NCBI RefSeq assembly: GCF_002216005.1
Contig: NZ_NIQC01000029.1
Coordinates: forward strand, 1 to 33,947
Length of the DNA stretch: 33,947 bases
From: Natranaerobius trueperi
GTDB lineage: Bacteria > Bacillota > Natranaerobiia > Natranaerobiales > Natranaerobiaceae
Direction of reading: 5' to 3'
A model generated the notes under the pieces. The model saw nothing but the letters and a program-made list of their open reading frames with translations. It made no database searches and was not told where the DNA came from. Position numbers and translations under genes: made by a program. Shown here piece after piece: positions 1-8,330 of this stretch (position 1 is its first letter; each line of letters opens with the position of its first letter).

Positions 1-582
1 TCTAAATCAATCCCAATAGCCATATATGCTGCTTTATTCACTATTCGTCCATCTTGTCTCACTTTGTAGTGAACGGCATCCATGACTACATGTGCATAGA
101 CTCTTGATAATGGACGATTTTGCCATTCTTTAATCAAAGGTACTATTTTATCTGTTATTCCAGAGATTAATGTAGGTGAAGCATCTACGCCATAAAGATC
201 TTGTAAATGAGCTTGTATATCTCTTACCGTCATACACTTTGCATACATACTTAATACTTGATCATCAATACTTGATATATCTCTCTGGTTCTTTTTCACT
301 ATTTGTGGTTCAAATTCGCCTTCACGATCTCTTGGTACTTCGATTTCTATTGCCATAATTTGACCTTAGTTGTTTTTCTCTCTTTCCATTTCGACTATTT
401 GTAGTTTCCTTTTCTCGGTAATCATACTTTGAGTAACCCAGTTCATGATCAAGTTCACTTTCTAGCATTTCTTCTATTAGTTCACCAAATTGCTCCTTCA
501 AAACTTCTTGAATATCATTTACATCTTTTAGTTTACCTTGTTTCATCATTTCTCTTACTTGCTTTTTGTCTATCAAATTCAT
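1..582 (-). pseudogene. IS256-family transposase, frameshifted and cut by window edge
   Basis: The N-terminal part (582 down to about 350) has the IS256 opening: a helical region, the ELDHELGYSKYD motif and a NSRNGK segment. The frame then ends at a stop, while the family sequence continues in another frame from about 356 to base 1 with EVPRDREGEFEP, a conserved mid-region, and VVMDAVHYKVRQDGR, which carries the first catalytic Asp of the DDE triad. The join falls at about 347-351 (minus strand GGCAATAGAAATC). Restoring two bases (AAT ATA GAA) gives a continuous YGNIEIEVPRD, so a 2-base deletion is the simplest explanation. IS256 elements do not normally need programmed frameshifting, so this copy is probably inactive. 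The C-terminal part is beyond the window. Confidence 0.85.
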
Positions 583-656
583 AACGGTGCAAACCTCTTA
601 TTCTATTTTTATTATACATCATTTCGGAAGGTTTACACCGTTTATTTTACACTCTC
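1..656 (-). mobile_element. IS256-family insertion sequence, 5' end only
   Basis: The stretch holds the 5' part of an IS256-family (mutator-type) element read on the minus strand; its other end lies outside the window. The probable terminal inverted repeat is at about 642-656, where the minus strand begins GAGAGTGTAAAATAAA, a form typical of IS256-type ends. About 60 bases separate it from the transposase start. The exact boundary is inferred because the other end and the target duplication cannot be seen. Confidence 0.75.
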
Positions 657-672
657 TAACTTTTATAAAATA

Positions 673-693
673 ACAAGCCTTATTTTGGCTTGT
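673..693. terminator. hairpin downstream of the 709-1215 gene
   Basis: A 7-bp inverted repeat ACAAGCC / GGCTTGT (673-679 / 687-693) is followed by T-rich sequence in both directions. It lies just past the stop of the minus-strand gene at 709 and between that gene and the IS256 end, so it probably ends that transcript. The T-tracts are imperfect. Confidence 0.5.
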
Positions 694-708
694 CATTTTT
701 ATAAAAGG

Positions 709-1215
709 TTATCTACCTATTTTATTCAAGAGTCTTATTAACGGGGTTCTTTTGTTGTTATCTCTAAATAATGGGTCGTCTCCGAGTTTAGTAATTAAAA
801 CACTAGTAAAAGCACCAAAAACCAAGTGATCAACTAGGCTTAATAAGTTTGAACTTGCTTTCTTACTTTTAGCAGGAACGATAAGTCTAGGGGATACACC
901 AAATAATAAGTACCAATAAAGACTTGCGATTCCCATTCCTTTTGTTATGGCATAGTCACGTCCTGTAGTAGATAAAGTATAAGTTATTGCTGTACCTAGG
1001 GTACTAGTTAAAATGAAATTTGCTAGTTTACCTAAAGTTCTTCCACTAAAAGTGTTAACTCTGTCTTTAGTTGTGAACAGGCTTGCTGCCATTTGTCCGT
1101 ATTTGACATCTACAAGCCCTTTCTTGTACTCAAAAGAGTTGAATAGTGCACCTGGTATTCCTCCAATAATTCCTGAAACAACACCAAGTATTATTCTATC
1201 CTTGATTTTTCGCAT
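709..1215 (-). CDS. hypothetical membrane protein, 168 aa
   Basis: The encoded protein has about four hydrophobic segments: roughly residues 7-25 (ILGVVSGIIGGIPGALF), 65-82, 94-112 and 127-145. The N-terminus is basic (MRKIKDR). A GTG nine bases upstream is possible, but the ATG at 1215 has AGGTGA five bases ahead and is preferred. It resembles a group of small Firmicute membrane proteins that start MRKxKDRI and carry a mid-protein TGRDY/H motif; I know no function for them. It stands alone on the minus strand beside the IS256 element and ends at the hairpin at 673-693. Nothing nearby indicates its role. Confidence 0.7.
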   Translation of the reverse strand: MRKIKDRIILGVVSGIIGGIPGALFNSFEYKKGLVDVKYGQMAASLFTTKDRVNTFSGRTLGKLANFILTSTLGTAITYTLSTTGRDYAITKGMGIASLYWYLLFGVSPRLIVPAKSKKASSNLLSLVDHLVFGAFTSVLITKLGDDPLFRDNNKRTPLIRLLNKIGR

Positions 1216-1377
1216 AATTATCACCTATAATCATATTTTTTGTAGTATTTGTACAAAAGAGTCACATAATACATAAGTTTAAAAAATCTTAATAAGTTAA
1301 AATTATTTCCCTTAAGTATTCACTAAACAAAAATGATCCCCATATAGTATGTAAAGGGATAAGTGGGGGTGATAGGA

Positions 1378-1689
1378 TTGGTTCCTATCCATTATTTTGG
1401 TTGGGTAATAATTGCGCTTGCAGTATTAAGGCTAAAAAATAAAGCTTGTATCAGCTTGAAATGGAGATTAGCCTTTGCATCATTCACAGGATTATATTCT
1501 TTGGGTGAGCTTACATCAGTTTATGGACCAACTGAATTAACTAATATATTTTATATGTTAAGTGCAGCATCCTTTTTAATACCTTTTTTAAAATATGACT
1601 TAGGAAATAAAAGGATTGTTGAGAAGGTTAGTGATACCTCATTATTACTAGGTATCGGAATTATTGTCTTATTATCAGGTATATCATAA
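1378..1689 (+). CDS. small hypothetical membrane protein, about 103 aa
   Basis: Translation from TTG at 1378 gives MVPIHYFGWVII and a protein with about three to four hydrophobic stretches: the N-terminal segment, LAFASFTGLYSLGELTSVYG, IFYMLSAASFLIPFL and LLLGIGIIVLLSGI at the C-terminus. The GGGGGTGATAGG just upstream is a good ribosome binding site for this TTG. In-frame GTG codons at 1363 and 1369 would add up to five residues but lie inside that site. A TATAGT at about 1344 could be the -10 element. The stop codon runs directly into a strong terminator. I do not recognise the family; reality rests on the ribosome binding site, length and terminator. Confidence 0.6.
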   Translation: MVPIHYFGWVIIALAVLRLKNKACISLKWRLAFASFTGLYSLGELTSVYGPTELTNIFYMLSAASFLIPFLKYDLGNKRIVEKVSDTSLLLGIGIIVLLSGIS

Positions 1690-1716
1690 AGCACCCCAAG
1701 TAAAAGGGGTGCTTTT
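1689..1716 (+). terminator. intrinsic terminator
   Basis: GCACCCC / GGGGTGC (1691-1697 / 1706-1712), extended by A-T pairs and followed by TTTT, sits directly after the stop of the small membrane protein gene. Confidence 0.85.
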
Positions 1717-2235
1717 CTAGAATTTTTTGCAATAATGGTATAGAAAAATAAATTATTTATTTCATAATCGTTTAAAGGACAATAGACTTAGGTGATTTAT
1801 TTTTTGGTAAAGATGGAATGCATATCAATCTTTCTGATTTTTCCAGGTGAGAGTACTATTATCAAAAATAAACGAGTCCTCAAGTGGTGGTTAGTACTTT
1901 AGAAAAACTACAAGGTGAAAAGTTCTTGTAATATGCGGATCAGAAAATGCTTCAAAACGGTGTATTTCCCTTATTGATTAGTTTTACATAAGTTTAGGAG
2001 ATCAGGTACCTATCTTTCCTCTTATGGTATATTTATGTATTTTATCTATAAACTTTCATCTTTACCACTTACCATTAACGTCTATAGTTTTTCGCTATTT
2101 TTACCATTTCATTTAAACTCTAGTAGGCAACCTAAAGTAAATTTATAAATTTACTTATTTTGTCATATTGAAATTACGCCTTTCAAAACCTTGAGTGTAG
2201 ACTTGAAGGGTAAATTGATGTTATTTGGGTGCCAT
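1717..2235. other. gene-poor stretch, possibly decayed coding sequence
   Basis: No open frame of convincing length or with a ribosome binding site is visible on either strand. One plus frame from about 1785 gives short protein-like pieces separated by stops (LGDLFFGKDGMHINLSDF, then VVVSTLEKLQGEKF, then a hydrophobic piece), which may be a gene remnant that I cannot identify. A perfect AT-rich palindrome is at 2135-2156. I looked for a glycine riboswitch here because of the downstream gcvT and did not find its conserved core. Confidence 0.4.
2135..2156. repeat. perfect 22-bp AT-rich palindrome
   Basis: The arms are AAGTAAATTTA and TAAATTTACTT with no loop. It lies about 80 bases upstream of the gcvT -35 element. 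It could be a regulator site or a weak terminator followed by ATTTT; its function is unknown. Confidence 0.5.
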
Positions 2236-2264
2236 TTGACAGCCACGCTATAATGGATTATAAT
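2236..2264 (+). promoter_or_regulatory. sigma-A promoter of the gcv operon
   Basis: TTGACA (2236-2241) and TATAAT (2259-2264) are both perfect consensus hexamers with a 17-base spacer. Transcription would start near 2271, giving an untranslated leader of about 50 bases before gcvT, too short for a riboswitch. Confidence 0.85.
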
Positions 2265-2274
2265 GGATTATAAT
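2249..2274 (+). repeat. tandem TATAATGGAT repeat overlapping the promoter
   Basis: TATAATGGAT occurs twice (2249-2258, 2259-2268) followed by a third TATAAT (2269-2274), so three -10-like hexamers stand exactly 10 bases apart. Only the middle one is 17 bases from TTGACA. Confidence 0.9.
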
Positions 2275-2319
2275 GTAAGTTTTAATATTTAAAAACTATT
2301 ATTAGATGGAGGTGATTTT

Positions 2320-3414
2320 TTGTCAGAACCCCAAAAAACCCCTTTGTACAATATTCATAAGGAGAGGGGAGGTAAGGTAATCGATTTTGGTGGCTGGTAT
2401 TTACCAGTTCAGTTTTCTAGTATTATAGAGGAAGTTAATGATACTAGAACTAATGCAGGGCTTTTTGATGTATCACACATGGGAGAGATAATCGTAGAGG
2501 GTCCAAATTCAGAAAATTTCTTACAAAAAATGCTCACAAATGATGTTACTAAATTAAAAGATGGTAAAATCCAATATACACTAATGTGCTATGAAAACGG
2601 AGGAGTAGTAGACGATTTTGTAGTTTATAGATTACAAGAAAATAAGTATCTATTAGTTGTTAATGCTACGAATACAAAAAAAGATTATGATTGGCTAAAA
2701 AAACATCAGATAGAAGGAGTAGAAGTAAAAGATTATTCTGATGAGTACGGACAAATTGCTATTCAAGGACCAAAAGCAGAACAAATATTACAAAGACTAA
2801 CTGATTATCCACTAGAGAATATCAAATTTTTTAACTTTGCTAATGTAAAACTAGATGATTTTGAAGTCCTTTTATCAAGAACAGGTTATACAGGAGAAGA
2901 TGGGTTTGAGATTTATTCAGATGCTTCAGATACTAAAGCGATATGGGAGAGACTAGAACAAGTGGGTGAAACAGATGGGCTTAAACCGATAGGTTTAGGA
3001 GCAAGAGATGTCCTGCGGTTTGAAGTTTGCTTACCTTTATATGGTAATGAACTTTCTCCGGAGATTACTCCATTAGAAGCGGGGCTAGGATTTTTTGTTA
3101 AATTAAAAAAGGATAAAGATTTTATTGGGAAGAATGTTCTACAAAAGCAAAAAGAACAAGGGTTACCAAAAACTTTAGTCGGTTTTGAAATGCTTGATAA
3201 AGGGATACCAAGAACAGGTTATACTATAGAGAAAGATGGAGAAGAAATTGGTTTTGTTAGTTCAGGATCTCATTCTCCAACTTTAGATAAAGTCATTGGA
3301 CTTGGTTTTATAAACCCTGAATATAATGAAATAGGTACAGAACTTGAGGTTAAAATCAGAAATAGAACTGCAAGGGCAAAGATTGTTAAAACACCTTTTT
3401 ATGGGAGGGGATAA
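2320..3414 (+). CDS. gcvT: glycine cleavage system T-protein (aminomethyltransferase)
   Basis: The T-protein takes the aminomethyl group from lipoylated H-protein and transfers it to tetrahydrofolate, releasing ammonia and methylene-THF. At 364 aa it has the normal length. Visible family blocks are SHMGEIIVEGP (residues 52-62), GGVVDDF (94-100, containing the conserved Asp expected at the catalytic site), SRTGYTGEDGFEIY and the C-terminal LPLYGNELSPEITPLEAGLG. It starts with TTG at 2320 behind GGAGGTGAT (2309-2317). It is the first gene of gcvT-H-PA-PB, the usual Firmicute order; the gcvH ATG follows one base after its stop, so they are translationally linked. The operon promoter is at 2236-2264. 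Confidence 0.97.
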   Translation: MSEPQKTPLYNIHKERGGKVIDFGGWYLPVQFSSIIEEVNDTRTNAGLFDVSHMGEIIVEGPNSENFLQKMLTNDVTKLKDGKIQYTLMCYENGGVVDDFVVYRLQENKYLLVVNATNTKKDYDWLKKHQIEGVEVKDYSDEYGQIAIQGPKAEQILQRLTDYPLENIKFFNFANVKLDDFEVLLSRTGYTGEDGFEIYSDASDTKAIWERLEQVGETDGLKPIGLGARDVLRFEVCLPLYGNELSPEITPLEAGLGFFVKLKKDKDFIGKNVLQKQKEQGLPKTLVGFEMLDKGIPRTGYTIEKDGEEIGFVSSGSHSPTLDKVIGLGFINPEYNEIGTELEVKIRNRTARAKIVKTPFYGRG

Positions 3415-3415
3415 A

Positions 3416-3817
3416 ATGACAAAAATTAGTGAAGGTCTTCTTTACACAAAGAATCATGAGTGGCTTAGAAAAGAAGGGGAGAACAAAGTTACTGTAGGAG
3501 TAACAGATTATGCACAAAACCAGTTAGGAGATATCGTGTTCGTTGAACTACCAGAGGAGGACGACGAATATGAACAAGAAGAAACATTTACAGTGATTGA
3601 ATCAGTAAAGGCTGTAGCCGATACTTATTCACCGATTTCTGGAACTATAAAGGAGGTAAACGAAGAACTCTTAGACTCACCAGAATCAGTCAATCAAGAT
3701 CCTTATGGAAAAGGATGGATTGCTGTTTTTGAATTAGCTGATGAAAGTGAATTAGAAGAATTTATGAGTGCTGAAGAGTACGAAAAATATTTAAAAGAAA
3801 TCGAAGAGGAGGAATAG
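3416..3817 (+). CDS. gcvH: glycine cleavage system H-protein (lipoyl carrier)
   Basis: This 133-aa lipoyl-domain protein shuttles the aminomethyl group between the P, T and L proteins on a lipoyl-lysine arm. The lipoylation motif ESVKAVADTYSP is intact, with the modified lysine at K65. An earlier in-frame ATG at 3344 lies inside gcvT and would add a non-conserved leader; the ATG at 3416 has GGGAGGGG upstream and gives the standard N-terminus (KISEGLLYTKNHEWL). The C-terminus is highly acidic (EEYEKYLKEIEEEE). No lipoate ligase or synthase is in the window. Confidence 0.97.
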   Translation: MTKISEGLLYTKNHEWLRKEGENKVTVGVTDYAQNQLGDIVFVELPEEDDEYEQEETFTVIESVKAVADTYSPISGTIKEVNEELLDSPESVNQDPYGKGWIAVFELADESELEEFMSAEEYEKYLKEIEEEE

Positions 3818-3819
3818 TT

Positions 3820-5166
3820 TTGAACTACAACTATTTACCTCATACAGAAAAAGAGCGTAGGGAGATGTTAGAATCCATAGGGGTGGAATCTGTTGAAGAA
3901 CTTTTTTCAGATATCCCGAAAGATGTTTTATTAAAAAGAGATTTGAATTTACCAGGTTCATTATCTGAACCAGAACTTTTGAAACATTTCCAGACATTAG
4001 CATCGAAGAATGAAGACTTAACTGAGTACACACCATTTATTGGTGCAGGTGTTTATGATCATTATATTCCTAGTGTGATTAGTCATATAGTTAGTAGAAG
4101 CGAATTTTATACAGCTTATACACCATATCAAGCTGAAGCAAGTCAAGGTACATTACAAACAATATTTGAATATCAAACAATGATATCTGAACTAACAGGA
4201 ATGGAAGTAGCAAATGCTTCAATATATGATGGTGCAACTTCTGTGGCTGAAGCAGCTTTGATGAGTCTTAAATCTACTAAAGGTAATATTGTACTTGTAT
4301 CTGAAACTGTTAATCCAAGCTACAGAGAGGTATTGAAAACATATGTTGAAAATCAAGGTTTTCAAGTGAAAACAGTAGCAAAAACAGATGGTGTAACAAA
4401 TAACGAGGACTTATATAATTCATTATCGAAGGATGTAGCTTGTTATATCGTTCAGACACCTAACTTTTTTGGAAACTTAGAAGAATTAGACGAAATAAAA
4501 GAAAAACTGAAAGAAAATAAGGCTATGTTTGTTGTATGTACTGATCCTATAGCTCTTGGACTAATGAAGCCTCCTGCAGATTATGGCGCGGATATAGTTG
4601 TTGGAGACGGGCAAGGTTTAGGTAATCCTATGAATTTCGGTGGTCCTTTACTTGGTTTTTTTGCGAGTACTAAAAAATTGATAAGAAAAATGCCAGGTAG
4701 AATCATTGGAGAAACAAGTGATAAAGAAGGTAATAGAGGATTTGTACTGAATTTACAAACTAGAGAACAACATATCCGCAGAGAAAAAGCTACCTCTAAT
4801 ATTTGCACAAATCAAGCTTTGAACGCTCTCGCCGCTGGTATTTACCTCACATTAATGGGACCAAAAGGTCTAAATGAAGTTGCTAACCTATGTATTCAAA
4901 AATCTAACTACTTAAAAGATAAAATCAAATTACTTGAAGGATATGAACTTGCCTTCGACCAACCATCATTTAAGGAATTTGTTATAAAAACACCTATGCC
5001 TCCAAGTGAATTGAATAACAAATTATTGGATAAGCAAATAGTTGGTGGGCTTGATTTAGGACGTTTTTATCCTGAACTGGAAAATCATATGTTGCTTTGT
5101 GTAACTGAAAATAGAACTAAGCAAGAAATTGACAGATTGGTACACGAATTGGAGGGGATTAAATGA
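3820..5166 (+). CDS. gcvPA: glycine dehydrogenase (decarboxylating) subunit 1
   Basis: This is the N-terminal half of the split P-protein (448 aa). With GcvPB it forms the PLP enzyme that decarboxylates glycine and loads the aminomethyl group onto GcvH. Family features are the N-terminal [28 protein letters not shown], the [20 protein letters not shown] block and [21 protein letters not shown]. The PLP-binding lysine is in the partner subunit. It starts at TTG 3820 behind GAGGAGGAA, two bases after the gcvH stop, and its last four bases overlap gcvPB (ATGA), a usual sign of coupled translation for a heteromeric enzyme. Confidence 0.97.
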   Translation: MNYNYLPHTEKERREMLESIGVESVEELFSDIPKDVLLKRDLNLPGSLSEPELLKHFQTLASKNEDLTEYTPFIGAGVYDHYIPSVISHIVSRSEFYTAYTPYQAEASQGTLQTIFEYQTMISELTGMEVANASIYDGATSVAEAALMSLKSTKGNIVLVSETVNPSYREVLKTYVENQGFQVKTVAKTDGVTNNEDLYNSLSKDVACYIVQTPNFFGNLEELDEIKEKLKENKAMFVVCTDPIALGLMKPPADYGADIVVGDGQGLGNPMNFGGPLLGFFASTKKLIRKMPGRIIGETSDKEGNRGFVLNLQTREQHIRREKATSNICTNQALNALAAGIYLTLMGPKGLNEVANLCIQKSNYLKDKIKLLEGYELAFDQPSFKEFVIKTPMPPSELNNKLLDKQIVGGLDLGRFYPELENHMLLCVTENRTKQEIDRLVHELEGIK

Positions 5167-6626
5167 AAAAACAAACTGCTCTTGTCTTTGAATTAGGAGG
5201 AAGTGATAGACAAGGATTCTCTCTTCCTGACTGTGACGTACCAGAAAAAGATCTTGAAGAATTATTACCAAGTGAAAAAATAAGGACTCAACTACCAAAA
5301 TTACCTGAAGTCACAGAAAATGAAGCGATACGACATTACATTGAACTGTCAATTAAAAATCATCATGTTGACAGAGGATTCTACCCACTGGGGTCTTGTA
5401 CTATGAAATATAATCCAAAGGTTAATGAAGATATTGCTTCTTTGCCTGGATTTACTAATGTTCATCCTTATCAATCTGAAGATCAAGTGCAAGGTACATT
5501 AGAGCTACTTTATAATGCTGAAAAATGGATAAATGAAATTACAGGAATGGATCGAGTGACTTTTCAGCCAGCTGCTGGTTCCCATGGAGAATTAACAGGG
5601 TTATTAGTAATGAAGGCATATTTAGAATCAAAAGGTGAAACCCGTACTAAAATATTGTGTCCTGATTCTGCTCACGGGACAAATCCAGCTAGTGCCGCAA
5701 TGGCTGGGTTTGAATTGGTTGAGATTAAGTCTAATGATAAAGGGTTAGTAGATGTTGATGATCTAAAAGCACATTTAAATGAAGATGTTGCAGGTATAAT
5801 GCTTACAAACCCTAATACACTTGGTTTATTTGAAGTAGAAATTAGTGAAATAGCAAGAGCCGTACATGAAGTAGGTGGTCTATTATATTATGATGGTGCT
5901 AACTTAAATGCAATTCAGGGATATGCAAGACCTGGGGATATGGGATTTGATGTAGTTCATCTGAATCTTCATAAAACTTTTTCTGCTCCTCACGGAGGAG
6001 GAGGACCTGGTAGTGGACCTATAGCAGTGAAAAAAGATCTAGAACCTTTTTTACCAGTACCAGATATTAAGAAAAAGGATGATAAGTTTGTTCTAGATTA
6101 TGATGTGCCTAATACTATTGGTAAAGTTCATGGTTATTATGGTAACATCAATGTAATTATTAAAGCTTATTCTTATATGCGATATATGGGTGGAGAAGGG
6201 TTAAAGAAAGTAAGTGAAAATGCTGTTTTAAACGCTAACTATTTAAGAGATAACTTAAAAGACACATATCAGTTAGACCATGATCAACAACCATGTAAAC
6301 ATGAATTTGTGTTAAGTGGAAATAAACAAAAGAAACGGTATGGTGTAACAACTATGGATATTTCAAAAAGACATTTAGATTACGGAATTCATCCATCAAT
6401 GGTTTACTTTCCATTGATTGTAGAAGAAGCAATGATGATCGAACCTACAGAAACAGAATCTAAAGAATCTCTTGACGATTATATAGAGGTAATGAAAACA
6501 ATTGCAGAAGAACTAAAAACAGACCCCGATATAGTGAAAAATGCACCTCATACTGCTCCTATTGGTCGATTAGATGAAGCTTCTGCTGCAAGAAAACCAG
6601 TAGTAAGATGGTATCCTGAAGAGTAA
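5163..6626 (+). CDS. gcvPB: glycine dehydrogenase (decarboxylating) subunit 2
   Basis: This is the C-terminal, PLP-binding half of the P-protein (487 aa). The Schiff-base lysine is K271 in [19 protein letters not shown], followed by the Gly-rich loop that defines the family. Other conserved blocks are [49 protein letters not shown] and the C-terminal [19 protein letters not shown]. The ATG overlaps the gcvPA stop by four bases, with GGAGGGG just upstream. A strong hairpin follows the gene, so transcription of lpdA may be partly uncoupled from the four gcv genes. Confidence 0.97.
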   Translation: MKKQTALVFELGGSDRQGFSLPDCDVPEKDLEELLPSEKIRTQLPKLPEVTENEAIRHYIELSIKNHHVDRGFYPLGSCTMKYNPKVNEDIASLPGFTNVHPYQSEDQVQGTLELLYNAEKWINEITGMDRVTFQPAAGSHGELTGLLVMKAYLESKGETRTKILCPDSAHGTNPASAAMAGFELVEIKSNDKGLVDVDDLKAHLNEDVAGIMLTNPNTLGLFEVEISEIARAVHEVGGLLYYDGANLNAIQGYARPGDMGFDVVHLNLHKTFSAPHGGGGPGSGPIAVKKDLEPFLPVPDIKKKDDKFVLDYDVPNTIGKVHGYYGNINVIIKAYSYMRYMGGEGLKKVSENAVLNANYLRDNLKDTYQLDHDQQPCKHEFVLSGNKQKKRYGVTTMDISKRHLDYGIHPSMVYFPLIVEEAMMIEPTETESKESLDDYIEVMKTIAEELKTDPDIVKNAPHTAPIGRLDEASAARKPVVRWYPEE

Positions 6627-6637
6627 TTACATTTAAT

Positions 6638-6667
6638 AATACTGCCCACCTTAAGGTGGGCAGTATT
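6638..6667 (+). terminator. hairpin between gcvPB and lpdA
   Basis: A 13-bp perfect stem (AATACTGCCCACC / GGTGGGCAGTATT) with a TTAA loop is followed by only a short weak T-tract (TTTAAAAG). It may be a partial terminator or an mRNA-stabilising hairpin that sets the gcv:lpd ratio. Confidence 0.7.
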
Positions 6668-6698
6668 TAAAAGTTTTAGATGGAGGTGTTTAAATAAA

Positions 6699-8108
6699 AT
6701 GGAACATGTAGACCTCTTAGTCATCGGGAGTGGTCCCGGAGGATATGTTGCAGCCCTTAGGGGTGCCCAATTAGGTGCTAGTGTAATTATGGTAGAGAAA
6801 AACGAACTTGGTGGGACATGTCTAAACCGAGGGTGTATACCAACAAAAACTCTTCATCAGAGTGCAGAGAAATATACTGATGCTAAGAAAGGTGAGGAGT
6901 TTGGTTTTGAAGTTTCTAATATATCACTGAACTATGATCGTGTTCAAGAAAGAAAAGATAAAGTTATTGAACAATTAAAAAATAGTGTAGAAAAATTACT
7001 AAAGAAAAATAATGTGAAGACCATCTATGGTAAGTGTAGCCTTAAACCAGACAAACGTGCTGTAATATCTTTAAATGATGGGTCCACAAAAGAAATAGCC
7101 GCTAAAAGAGTTATAATCGCAACTGGATCAAAACCATCTATACCAGATATACCTGGTATAGAACATCCAAATGTTATCGGGACAGATGAGATATTGGATT
7201 CTAAAGAGTTAGTGAATGATTTAGTTGTAATTGGTGGTGGAGTAACTGGTGTTGAGCTTGCCGGAATTATGGCTAATTTTGGAGTAAATGTTACCTTAAT
7301 TAAGCGTACACCTTATCTGTCTCCACTAGATGATGATATTGCTCAAAGATTATTTAGTATGCTTAAAAAATCGGGAGTCAATGTTCTTACTAAAAGTCAA
7401 GTGTCTAAAATAGAGGATCAGGAAAATAGCGAGGGTGTAACTGTTCAAATAAAACGCAAAGAAAAATTAGAGGAAATAACTGCTGATAAAGTCTTGGTAT
7501 CTAGGGGAAGAATACCTAATTTTGAAGGGTTAGATGAACTAGATCTTAAGACTAATAAAGACGGGATTATTGTTAATGAAAAAATGGAAACAAGTTTTGA
7601 TGGAATATATGCAATAGGTGATGTTGCGAGTAATAGTTCTATGTTAGCCCATGTAGCAAATCACCAAGGAATCATAGCAGCAGAAAATGCTATGGGTAAA
7701 GAATATAAGTATGATGATAGAGCTGTCCCTGGTTGTGTATTCACTACTATAGAAGCTGCTTCAGTGGGTGAAAATGAAAGTTCTTTAAAAGAACAAGAAA
7801 TCCCATATTTAGTAGGGCGGTTTCCTTTTGGGGCTAATGGAAAAGCTCTTGCTGCTGGAAAAGTTGAAGGTCAAGTAAAAATTATCTCTCATAAGGAATC
7901 TGGAGAAGTACTTGGTGTTCATATACTAGGACCTAATGCGTCTGACTTAATTCAAGAAGGGACATTGGCTGTAAAAAATAAGTTGAAGATTAACGATCTT
8001 GTGGATTTAATCCATCCTCATCCTACGTTAAGTGAGACTTTATGGGAAGCTGCTTTAGATATAACAGGACTCCCACTACATCAGATGCCTAAGAAACCAA
8101 GAAAGTAA
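6699..8108 (+). CDS. lpdA: dihydrolipoyl dehydrogenase (L-protein / E3)
   Basis: This flavoprotein re-oxidises the dihydrolipoyl arm of GcvH with NAD+, completing the glycine cleavage cycle. In order it shows the FAD-binding GSGPGG (residues 10-15), the redox-active disulfide CLNRGC (C41, C46), the NAD-binding GGGVTGVELA, the second FAD motif YAIGDVAS and the catalytic His-Glu pair in HPHPTLSE (H441, E446). The 469-aa length is typical. It starts at ATG 6699 behind GGAGGTG. Position directly after gcvPB suggests its main partner is glycine cleavage; no 2-oxoacid dehydrogenase genes are in the window. There is no N-terminal lipoyl domain. Confidence 0.97.
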   Translation: MEHVDLLVIGSGPGGYVAALRGAQLGASVIMVEKNELGGTCLNRGCIPTKTLHQSAEKYTDAKKGEEFGFEVSNISLNYDRVQERKDKVIEQLKNSVEKLLKKNNVKTIYGKCSLKPDKRAVISLNDGSTKEIAAKRVIIATGSKPSIPDIPGIEHPNVIGTDEILDSKELVNDLVVIGGGVTGVELAGIMANFGVNVTLIKRTPYLSPLDDDIAQRLFSMLKKSGVNVLTKSQVSKIEDQENSEGVTVQIKRKEKLEEITADKVLVSRGRIPNFEGLDELDLKTNKDGIIVNEKMETSFDGIYAIGDVASNSSMLAHVANHQGIIAAENAMGKEYKYDDRAVPGCVFTTIEAASVGENESSLKEQEIPYLVGRFPFGANGKALAAGKVEGQVKIISHKESGEVLGVHILGPNASDLIQEGTLAVKNKLKINDLVDLIHPHPTLSETLWEAALDITGLPLHQMPKKPRK

Positions 8109-8243
8109 TGAGTCAATTATCAATTTAATTATGTAAGCTAGATGTCAATCTTTTCTATATCGATTGTCTATAATAAAACTATGGTTGATCCTATCTTTTT
8201 TTTAAAATCTATCACAAGCTTTAAAGGTTTTTTAGAGCTAACA

Positions 8244-8300
8244 TTGACTACATTTATTAATCACTGTGATTAGTCAAATCTAAAAAGGAAATACTATAAA
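8244..8300 (+). promoter_or_regulatory. nested inverted repeats and -10 upstream of aspartase
   Basis: Two palindromes are nested here: TTGACTA (8244-8250) with TAGTCAA (8271-8277), and the 15-base TAATCACTGTGATTA (8258-8272). TATAAA at 8295-8300 is a possible -10, which would put the palindromes over the -35 region, a normal place for an operator. The 220 bases between lpdA and aspA hold no gene. Confidence 0.45.
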
Positions 8301-8330
8301 TGATATTTATTGATAGGAAAGGAGACAACC

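Noticed and set aside
1013-1276. Plus-strand open frame opposite the 709-1215 membrane protein
   Set aside because: It has no ribosome binding site and mirrors a better-supported minus-strand gene with TM segments and a terminator.
2249-2274. Tandem TATAATGGAT as a CRISPR or minisatellite
   Set aside because: There are fewer than three 10-base units and no spacers; it is best read as promoter sequence.
1720-2320. Glycine riboswitch upstream of gcvT
   Set aside because: The conserved GGAGAG and GAAGGAGCAA-like core could not be found on the plus strand, and the promoter leaves only about 50 bases of leader.
3344-3415. Longer start for gcvH inside gcvT
   Set aside because: The extra residues are not H-protein-like, and the ATG at 3416 has the ribosome binding site and family N-terminus.
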